From an uncultured Acidobacteriota bacterium (lineage in GTDB: Bacteria; Acidobacteriota; Terriglobia; Bryobacterales; Bryobacteraceae): a stretch of DNA of 35,229 nt. The notes below the pieces were generated by a model, which made no database searches, was not told where the DNA came from, and was given only the letters and a program-made list of their open reading frames with translations. Positions 17,377 to 24,566 of the stretch are shown here, in pieces (within the stretch, counting starts at the first letter, position 1; each line of letters starts with the position of its first letter). A program made the translations under genes and the position numbers. Where the stretch lies: positions 1 through 35,229 of the forward strand of contig CADECY010000083.1 of NCBI GenBank assembly GCA_902825945.1. Direction: 5' to 3'.

Positions 17377-18412
17377 CTACCTTTCGGCCATTGACCGGGC
17401 GTACCACTTCGCCTCGCGGCTTCGGCCCATCGACCGGTACAGGCCCGAGAGGCGTTCCCACGCCTGTCTCGTGTGGTCGTGATTCGCGCCCTGCCGGGCA
17501 GCGAGGATGTGAGCCGCTCGCTCGTAGAGTTTTCCGGCGCCCGCGAACTTGTCCTGCTCGACAAACAGCTCGGCGAGGTTGAGCAGGATGTAGGCCGCGC
17601 TCGGGTGGTCGGGCCCCAGCTTGGCTTCGGTCGCCGCGAGCGACTGCCGGTACAGCGGCTCCGCTTCGCGCCGGCGGAGCGCTTGGGCAAGGTTGTTGAT
17701 GGCGGTGGAAGTCCAGGGGTGATCGGGTCCTGGATCCATGCGCAGATCGCCGACCGCCGCCGCGAACAGAAGCTGCCCGGGAAGCGTGGTTACGCTCGGC
17801 CTCGCTCAGGCGATTCTGGCGCAGCAGGATCAGTCCGAGGCCGTCGCGGGCATGGGCCGCCGACCGGTGATGCTCGCCGTGGAGCTCTTCCGCGAACAGC
17901 AGGACCCGGGTCTGCGCGGATTCGGCCGCGCCAACGTCGCCGGCCTCGAGCAACAGCGCCGATTCGCTCTGCAGGATGGCAAGCAGGACGGCATCGCGCG
18001 AATCACCGGACTCCGGAAGCAGGCGCTTCGCGCGCAGGATACTCACCCGTGCGTCAACGAGCCGTCCGGTGAGCCGCTCGATTTCGGCGATCGCCTGCCA
18101 CGCCGATGCCGCGGTGACCGTACCCGATGCGGGTCCGATGATGTCGATCGCGGCACGGACAGCCGTTTCGGCATCCGAATAGCGGCCAGTCGTGCGAAGA
18201 ATCGCGGCGAGTCCGGTGAGCGTCGGAACCGTGGCGAGCTTCGGCTCGCCGGACTGCTCGAACAGGCGCATCGCGGCGCGGAATCCAGCTTCGGCTTCGG
18301 CGTAGCGTCCGCCGAAGTAGTCCGCCGCGGCAGCGTTGTGCCGGGCGCGTGCTTGCTCGAGTGAATCGTTTACGCCCAGAATCGTGGCCAGGAGCGCGCA
18401 GGCGTACCTCAT
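17377..18412 (-). pseudogene. Secreted TPR (kinesin light chain-like) protein, frameshifted
   Basis: The ATG at 18412 has GGAGGA about ten bases upstream and opens a short hydrophobic leader followed by TPR units (YFGGRYAEAEAGFRAAMRLF, then AAILRTTGRYSDAETAVRAA). The frame holds to about 17800 (RLSEAER), after which the repeats continue one base over (DPGPDHPWTSTAINNLAQAL, AAYILLNLAELFVEQDKF) to a stop at 17377. Removing one base near 17800 gives a continuous protein of about 344 residues with a regular repeat pattern. The continuation keeps its motifs perfectly, so the shift is recent or a sequencing error. Such proteins bind partner proteins; no specific role is clear. Confidence 0.75.
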
Positions 18413-18581
18413 TGTTTCGTGTCCTCCTTTCGGATGCCGCTTCGGGGCGGCGGTCAAAAAGGGCTGGAACACGAACGGCGCCGGTCGTTGTCTCAGACCT
18501 ACTGAGAACAGTCTCCGGTTCCGGCGTGGAGACCGGCAGATACACGGTGGAAAATGATGAGGAGTACAGTTTGACGGTGGC

Positions 18582-19343
18582 TCACGCCAGCGAGAAGTAC
18601 CGGCCTGGCGTGCATCCGAGCTCCTTGCGAAACATCGACACGAAGGCGCTCGTGCTTTCGTAGCCTCACTCGGCCGCCACCACGGTCACACTCTCTCCAT
18701 CCGCCAACAGCCGCAACGCGTGCAGCAGCCGCATGCGCCGAATCCACGTGCCCAGTGGGATCCCGGCTTCCGCCGGGAACAGGCGCTCGAGTGTCCGCAC
18801 ACTGGCCCCGGACTCTCTCGCGACCTTCGGTGTCAGCCCGCCGGCCGGATCGGCCAGTAGCAGATTCGCGGCTTTCGCGGCACGTGGATCGAGCGGGAGC
18901 GGAAGCTGCAACGGCACATCCGGCAGCGCGCGGACCTCATCGAGCAGCACCGCGGCCAGACGCCGCTGGGCCGGGATCGTGCGGTCGAGCGCGCCGAGGT
19001 CCACCGCACGCACGATCAATTCGTGCAGCAGTGCCGTCACGTTCACCGCGCAACAGTGGCGCGGAAGCGCCCGCGCGGCCCGGGCCCGGAAGTAAACGCT
19101 CCTCATCGCGGCTGGCCCCCGGACGTGGATCTCGTGAGCCTCGCCTGAAGGCATCCACAAGCCACGATGCGCGGCGACGATCCAGGTGCCCCGCTCTGTA
19201 TCGACGGTGAGGCTGCCTTGCGTCGCATGAATCAACTGGTCCCACCCAGGAGCCGGCCAGGAAAGGCGCGACGGAGAATGGAACGTCAAGCCGAACGTGC
19301 GCACAGCGGCGGTGTCGCGGAGGGACTGGTGGGAATTCCGCAT
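18582..19343 (-). pseudogene. AraC-family transcriptional regulator interrupted by an in-frame TGA
   Basis: The frame starts at 19343 with a cupin-type sensor domain (about 15-110), then the AraC DNA-binding domain. The first helix-turn-helix is intact (VARESGASVRTLERLF). A TGA at 18666-18668 falls after VTVVAAE; the same frame resumes immediately with GYESTSAFVSMFRKELGC and TPGRYF, the conserved second helix-turn-helix and end, to a stop at 18582. Full length would be about 253 residues. Termination at 18666 would remove the second recognition helix and probably abolish DNA binding. It is divergent from the VOC gene 54 bases away, which it may have regulated. Confidence 0.85.
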
Positions 19344-19397
19344 TCAATGGCAGAGTATCGCAACTCCGCCACCGGTGCTCCGGGGTACGATGGCGGC

Positions 19398-19762
19398 ATG
19401 CCTGATCCACTTCGGCACTTTGCCATCAATTGCGATGACGTCGACCGCGCCAAGCGATTCTACGAAGGCGTGTTTGAATGGAAGTTCGCCTCGTGGGGCC
19501 CGCCGGGGTTCTTCGTCACCAACGACGCTGGGGTGATGGGCGCGATTCAGAAGCGGCGCGAAATCGTTCCGGGCGTTCCGCAAGGATTCGAATGTACGTT
19601 CGGAGTCACGGATATCGATGCCACGGCCCGAGCCATCGAGGCGATGGGCGTACCATCGTGATGCCCAAGGTCACGATTCCCACCGTCGGGATGCTACTGT
19701 TCTTCCGCGACCCGGAGGGTAACATTGCCGGCGCCATGCAATACGACAGCGCGGCTCAGTAG
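19398..19762 (+). pseudogene. VOC-superfamily (glyoxalase/bleomycin-resistance-like) protein, frameshifted
   Basis: From the ATG at 19398 the protein has HFAINCDDVDRAKRFYEGVF and FFVTNDAGVMGAIQKR, the first half of a VOC beta-alpha-beta-beta-beta module, through ARAIEAMG. At about 19648-19651 the frame breaks; one base over it continues with TIVMPKVTIPTVGMLLFFRD then PEGNIAGAMQ, the usual VOC ending, to a stop at 19762. Adding one G to the GGCG there restores about 121 residues, the normal family length. VOC enzymes bind metal and act on small molecules; the substrate is unknown. It overlaps the convergent gene by 7 bp. Confidence 0.8.
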
Positions 19763-20073
19763 CGCTTCATCCGTCCCCGAATCCGTTTGGCGATCTTCTC
19801 GATCTCTTCGGTCTTCTTGTACGCCTTCACGCTCAGCACGTGGCGGTCGTTCTTTTCGAGTTCGATCTTCAGCTCTTCGCCCAGCTTGACGATCTCGTCC
19901 GCGTCGGCCAGGGACTTCTTGTGATCGGACTTCAGCAGTTCTTCGACCTGCTCGCGCTTGAGCCGCGGCGCATTCGGATCCTCGCGTTCACTGCCCCCGC
20001 CGCGCGGTAGTTGGGCCCAAAGCAGCAGAGCTCCCGTGAGAATGAACGCGGTGAAAAGGACGGCTCGTTTCAT
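19756..20073 (-). CDS. Small secreted Lys/Glu-rich helical protein
   Basis: 105 residues: a signal peptide (AVLFTAFILTGALLLWAQ, about 1-21), then a highly charged, probably alpha-helical region (KREQVEELLKSDHKKSLADA, KLGEELKIELEKND) that ends in KKTEEIEKIAKRIRGRMKRY. No enzymatic motif is visible. Similar short exported proteins occur in acidobacteria without known function. It is divergent from hom with a 33-base gap, which must hold both start regions. Confidence 0.7.
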   Translation of the reverse strand: MKRAVLFTAFILTGALLLWAQLPRGGGSEREDPNAPRLKREQVEELLKSDHKKSLADADEIVKLGEELKIELEKNDRHVLSVKAYKKTEEIEKIAKRIRGRMKRY

Positions 20074-20106
20074 GGCGCGAAAAGCCCCATTGCTATCCTA
20101 ACTCTT

Positions 20107-21411
20107 ATGCAGGATGTCAAGGTAGGAGTCATCGGGCTCGGCAATGTAGGGTCGGGGACTCTGACGATTCTCGCGGAGAATGGTGAGCAAATCGCCGCCA
20201 AGTTGGGGTTCCGGCTGCGCGTTACCGCGGTTTGTTCCCGCTCGGTCGCGGAGAAGCAGATCCCGGCGGCGCTCGGAAACGTGCAGCGCTTCACCGATTG
20301 GCGCGATGTAGTGAATTCGCCCGGTGTCGATATCGTGGCGGAGTTGGTGGGCGGCACCGGCGCGGCGCGCGAAATCGTGGAGGCGGCCATCGCGACGGGG
20401 AAATCCGTCGTCACCGCGAACAAGGAATTGATGGCGCTCGAGGGCGCAGGGATCTGGGATCGCGCGATCCAGGCGGGAATCAACCTCGCGATGGAAGCGA
20501 GTGTCGCGGGCGGCATTCCGATTCACACCGTCTTGCGCGAAGGCATTTCCGGCGATCGCATCACGGCGCTCTACGGGATTTTGAACGGAACGAGCAACTT
20601 CATCCTCACCGAAATCGAGAAACGCGCATCGGATTTCGCGGACGTGCTCGCCGAAGCGCAACGGCTCGGCTACGCCGAAGCGGATCCGTCCGCCGACATC
20701 GACGGCTTTGACGCACGGTCGAAACTCGCGCTGCTCGCCGCGCTTGCGTTCGGAGAGCGCATCACGCCGTCCGACATCTACACCGAAGGCATCCGGCGGA
20801 TCTCGCCCGTCGATTTCCAGTACGCACACAAGCTGGGGCACACGATTCGCCTCGTCTGCGCGGCTCGCGCGACCCGGGAAGGATTGCTGCTTTCCGTGCG
20901 TCCGGCCCTGATTCCGCTATCGACGATTCTCGCCAGTGTGCAGGGTGCCTACAACGCCGTGTGGGTGCGGGGACACTACGGGGCCGACACGTTCTACTAC
21001 GGGCGTGGCGCTGGTCCGCACCCAACGGGAGTCGCGGTGGTGAGCGATCTGATGCGGGTGGCGCGAGAGATCCGGTCCGGCAGTCCGGGCCGCGTTTCGC
21101 CGTTCGCGCACGAGGAACTGGCCGAGTACAAGCCGATCCCGATCACGCTGCAAACCCGCGCATGGTATCTTCGATTCCGGGTCAAGGACAGGCCAGGCAT
21201 CATCGCCACGCTCGCCGGAATTCTGGCCGAGAAGCGCGTCAGCCTCGACGCTGTCCTGCAGTTACCTTCCGAGACGAAGACCGACCTGCCCTTCGTCATT
21301 ACGCTGGAGCCGACCAATGAAGCCTCCGTGCGCGAGGCGCTCGAAAAGATGAGCGCGCTCGACTTTCTCACCGAGCCTCCGCTGGCGCTCCCCATGGAGA
21401 CAGCACTATGA
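20107..21411 (+). CDS. hom: Homoserine dehydrogenase
   Basis: 434 residues from the ATG at 20107. The N-terminal NAD(P)-binding domain shows VGVIGLGNVGSGTL at about 6-19. VTANKELMA (about 103-111) and YGILNGTSNFILTEIE (about 157-172) are catalytic-domain signatures, and a C-terminal ACT domain (about 350-425, FRVKDRPGIIATLAGILAEK) provides feedback control, usually by threonine. The enzyme reduces aspartate semialdehyde to homoserine on the route to threonine, methionine and isoleucine. It overlaps the next gene as ATGA. Earlier in-frame ATGs would read through the divergent gene start and were rejected. Confidence 0.96.
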   Translation: MQDVKVGVIGLGNVGSGTLTILAENGEQIAAKLGFRLRVTAVCSRSVAEKQIPAALGNVQRFTDWRDVVNSPGVDIVAELVGGTGAAREIVEAAIATGKSVVTANKELMALEGAGIWDRAIQAGINLAMEASVAGGIPIHTVLREGISGDRITALYGILNGTSNFILTEIEKRASDFADVLAEAQRLGYAEADPSADIDGFDARSKLALLAALAFGERITPSDIYTEGIRRISPVDFQYAHKLGHTIRLVCAARATREGLLLSVRPALIPLSTILASVQGAYNAVWVRGHYGADTFYYGRGAGPHPTGVAVVSDLMRVAREIRSGSPGRVSPFAHEELAEYKPIPITLQTRAWYLRFRVKDRPGIIATLAGILAEKRVSLDAVLQLPSETKTDLPFVITLEPTNEASVREALEKMSALDFLTEPPLALPMETAL

Positions 21412-23885
21412 GAATCACCGCGCTGCTCGCGTTCGCCGCGATCATGGCCCCGGCCCAAGTGGCCGATTATGCCAATTCCGGATACAAGACCGAGCAAGGC
21501 CGCGCCCGCGTGGCGGGAACTCTCGCCTCGCACGATCGCGAACAGACGCAGCGTCCACGCGATTTGGTCGCGGCGATGAAGCTGAAGCCCGGCATGGCGG
21601 TGGCCGATGTCGGAACCGGCGTTGGATACATGCTGCCGTTCCTGGTTGAGGCAGTGGGCGGGGAGGGCAAGGTCTTCGCCGAAGACATCTTCCCCGATTT
21701 CCTCGAAAAGGCTCGCGCCAATGCGAAGGTGAAAAACCTGACCAATGTCACCTTCATACACGGCACGGAAAAAGATCCGAAGCTGCCGGAGAACACGCTC
21801 GACGCGATTCTCGTCCTCGATGTTTATCACCACTTCGACTATCCGGCGGAGATGCTCGCGGGCCTGAAGAAGGCTCTGAAGGCGGACGGAAGGCTCATTA
21901 TCGTCGACTTCTATAAGGCCGGATTTCGCGATCCCAAGCACATCCGGCTCGATCAGGTCGATCAGGCGAAAGAGACCGAAGCCAACGGCTTCCGGCTGCT
22001 TTCCACGGCGCCCTTTACGGTGAACCGGCAGTACATGTCGGCTTTCCACAAGGCCGAGTATCAGCCCAAGGCCGCGATCGAGTGGCGCGATGTGCGCAAG
22101 GCAACGATCGAAGGACAAGGCTGGAAGGACCTGCAGCATCCGTTTGACCGGCTGCCCGCGAAGGCGGAAGGCGTGGTCCGGCCGCCGGTATGGTCGCTCG
22201 CGCAGAATTCGGCGGGCATCGCGGCACGGTTCGTGACAGACGCGCCGGAGATGCACTTCAAGTGGTCGGTGCGGAAGAAAGCGCTAGCCCTGCCTCATAT
22301 GCCCGCCACGGGCGTGAGCGGAATCGATCTGTACGTGCGCAGCGGTAATGGCTGGCGCTGGCTTGCCACGGGGATGCCTCGAGAAGCGGCTCTCAGTGAG
22401 AAGCCAGTGACGGGATTGACCGCCGAGCGGCGCGAGTACATGCTCTACTTTCCGCTCTACAACGGACTCGACACGCTCGAAATCGGACTGCCCGCGGGAG
22501 CCTCGTTCGAGGCGGCGCCCGCGCGCGCCGGCAAGGCTCCGGTCGTTTTCTACGGGACCTCGATCCTGCAGGGCGGCTGCGCGTCGCGTCCAGGAATGGC
22601 CTATCCGTCAATCATCGGCCGCAAGTTCGATTGGCCCACGATCAACCTCGGCTTCTCCGGCAACGGCAAGACCGAACCCGAAATGTCGGACCTGCTCGAA
22701 GAGCTGAAGCCCGCGGCCTATGTGCTCGACAGTCTGCCGAATTTGAGTCCGGCGGAAACGGCCGCGCTTGTGCCGCCGTTCTTCCGCAAGATCCGCGCCT
22801 CGCACCCACAGACGCCGATCGTGCTCGTGGAGAATGTCGAGTACACGGATGCACCGTTCGTCGCCAGCCGGTTGAAGAAGTACAAAGACGCGAACAGCCA
22901 CCTGAAGGCGTTCTATGAACAGTTGAAGGCGGAGGGCGATCGCCACGTCTACTACGTGAAAGCGGCTGATCTGTTGGGTGACGATGGTGAAGGCACGGTG
23001 GACGGAACACATCCTACCGACATCGGATTCGCTCGTATGGCCGACGGCGTAGGCCGCGTGCTCGAGCCGATTCTGAAGGCCGCCGCACCCGTGCGCACAG
23101 GTGGATTCAAGTATCCACCGCAGATCGACGGCGCGAAGTCAGAGGTCTACAAGAAAACTCCGCAGGGCGACCTGAACATGTACGTGCTCGGCGCCGAAGC
23201 AGGAAAATCGAAGCCCGCGATGGTCTTTTTTTTCGGCGGCGGCTGGACGAACGGATCGCCCGTGCAGTTCAAAACCCAGGCTGAACACCTGGTGGGCCGC
23301 GGAATGGTAGCCTTCCTCGCGGACTATCGCGTGGCGAGCCGCCACAAAACAAAAGTCACCGATTGCGCAGCCGATGCGAAGAGCGCCGTACGCTGGATTC
23401 GCGCGAATGCCAAGCGCTTCGGCATCGACCCGAATCGTATCGTCGCGGGCGGCGGTTCGGCGGGCGGACACCTCGCCGCGCTCACCGGCGTGATCGACGC
23501 CTTCGATGAGGCCAGCGAAGATCGCGGCATCAGCTCGCGTCCGAACGCCATGGTCCTGTTCAACCCCGCGCTCGTGATCGGTGAAAGTCTGAGGGATCGG
23601 GTTGGCGCCGATCCGAAGATCGTGTCGCCCGCCGGCCATGTTCGCGCCGGGCAGCCGCCCGTGCTGATCTTCCACGGTACTGGTGATACGACGGTCCCAT
23701 TCGCGACGGCGAAGCAATTCTGCGATCGCATGAAGCAGGCTGGGAACCGCTGCGAGCTTTCCGCGTTCGACGGCCGTCAGCATGGATTCTTCAACCTGGG
23801 GCGGAGCGAGGACGATTACGCTCGCACGATCCGCGAGATGGATGCGTTCCTCGAGTCGCTGAAGTTCCTGCGGCCTGGCCAATAG
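21408..23885 (+). CDS. Three-enzyme secreted fusion: class I methyltransferase + GxDLY/GDSL-type esterase + alpha/beta-hydrolase
   Basis: 825 residues. A signal peptide (MRITALLAFAAIMAPAQ) is followed by a SAM-dependent methyltransferase-like domain (about 25-200; VADVGTGVGYMLPFL is motif I, DAILVLDVYHHF motif IV). Next comes a GxDLY domain (about 215-370, SGIDLYVRSGNGW) and a Lipase_GDSL_3/SGNH domain (about 375-560; nucleophile S385 in YGTSILQGGC, Gly block LGFSGNG, D532 and H535 in DGTHP). Last is an esterase-type alpha/beta-hydrolase (about 575-820; oxyanion FFFGGGW, S684 in GGGSAGG, D760 in GTGD, H792 in QHGF). The two esterase parts suggest deacetylation of polysaccharides or esters. 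A periplasmic methyltransferase is puzzling because SAM is cytoplasmic. It is one uninterrupted frame, coupled to hom. Confidence 0.88.
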   Translation: MRITALLAFAAIMAPAQVADYANSGYKTEQGRARVAGTLASHDREQTQRPRDLVAAMKLKPGMAVADVGTGVGYMLPFLVEAVGGEGKVFAEDIFPDFLEKARANAKVKNLTNVTFIHGTEKDPKLPENTLDAILVLDVYHHFDYPAEMLAGLKKALKADGRLIIVDFYKAGFRDPKHIRLDQVDQAKETEANGFRLLSTAPFTVNRQYMSAFHKAEYQPKAAIEWRDVRKATIEGQGWKDLQHPFDRLPAKAEGVVRPPVWSLAQNSAGIAARFVTDAPEMHFKWSVRKKALALPHMPATGVSGIDLYVRSGNGWRWLATGMPREAALSEKPVTGLTAERREYMLYFPLYNGLDTLEIGLPAGASFEAAPARAGKAPVVFYGTSILQGGCASRPGMAYPSIIGRKFDWPTINLGFSGNGKTEPEMSDLLEELKPAAYVLDSLPNLSPAETAALVPPFFRKIRASHPQTPIVLVENVEYTDAPFVASRLKKYKDANSHLKAFYEQLKAEGDRHVYYVKAADLLGDDGEGTVDGTHPTDIGFARMADGVGRVLEPILKAAAPVRTGGFKYPPQIDGAKSEVYKKTPQGDLNMYVLGAEAGKSKPAMVFFFGGGWTNGSPVQFKTQAEHLVGRGMVAFLADYRVASRHKTKVTDCAADAKSAVRWIRANAKRFGIDPNRIVAGGGSAGGHLAALTGVIDAFDEASEDRGISSRPNAMVLFNPALVIGESLRDRVGADPKIVSPAGHVRAGQPPVLIFHGTGDTTVPFATAKQFCDRMKQAGNRCELSAFDGRQHGFFNLGRSEDDYARTIREMDAFLESLKFLRPGQ

Positions 23886-23899
23886 GATACCCTGAAGCG

Positions 23900-24541
23900 A
23901 TGCTACTTCGGGCGGCCTGGCTGGGGTCGTGCATCGTCGCGAGTGCAACCGCGCAAACCGGGCCTGCGCCAACAGACTTGCCTGCGGCAGACACTGCCGT
24001 GGCGATCGGATCCGCCGTACCCAAATACGTTCCCCCTACGTGGCGCGAGCGGCGCGACGTGGCCCTCGGCAAACTGTTCGGTCCGCAGGCGATCCTCGAA
24101 ACAATACCCGGCGCGGCCTTCGACACCGCGCGGAACTTTCCCCATTCGTGGGGCCGGGGCGCCCCAGGCTTCGGGAAACGAGCGCTTTCTCAATACGGCC
24201 AATTCGCGGCGGGAGAAGGAATCGAACTCGGGGTCGCCGCATTCCGCCGGGAGGACCCTCGCTACCACCGTGTGGGGCCCGGGCCCATGGGCAAGCGGAT
24301 CAAACACGTGATCGCGAGTGGTGCAGTCACGCTGAACGACAAAGGGGATCGAACCCTCTACCTTGGCCGCCTCGCCAACATTTACGGAAGCTGGGCGATT
24401 GCCTCGCGCTGGAATCCGCCGGAAGTTCACGGGGCCAGCAGCGTTGTTCTCAACGGCTCGCTGGGCCTCGCGCTCAAGATCGGCGCCAGTGGGTTCCGGG
24501 AGTTTTGGCCGGACTTCAAGCAAGGCCGGAAGAGGAAGTAG
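23900..24541 (+). CDS. Secreted protein of unknown function
   Basis: 213 residues with a signal peptide (about 1-19, ending in ASATAQ). The body is Gly- and aromatic-rich, with conserved-looking stretches WRERRDVALGKLFGPQAIL, FGKRALSQYGQFAAGEGIE and RREDPRYHRVGPGPMGKR, a style seen in uncharacterised acidobacterial outer-envelope proteins. No catalytic motif or membrane helix was found after the signal. It starts 14 bases after the fusion gene and ends 25 bases before the lipoprotein gene, so it is likely cotranscribed. The function is not known. Confidence 0.7.
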   Translation: MLLRAAWLGSCIVASATAQTGPAPTDLPAADTAVAIGSAVPKYVPPTWRERRDVALGKLFGPQAILETIPGAAFDTARNFPHSWGRGAPGFGKRALSQYGQFAAGEGIELGVAAFRREDPRYHRVGPGPMGKRIKHVIASGAVTLNDKGDRTLYLGRLANIYGSWAIASRWNPPEVHGASSVVLNGSLGLALKIGASGFREFWPDFKQGRKRK

Positions 24542-24566
24542 CCAGCCAGCTATCCTGAGAAGCGGA

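Noticed and set aside
20997..22256. Long minus-strand open frame over hom and the fusion gene
   Set aside because: Both sense-strand genes have complete motifs; the antisense product has none.
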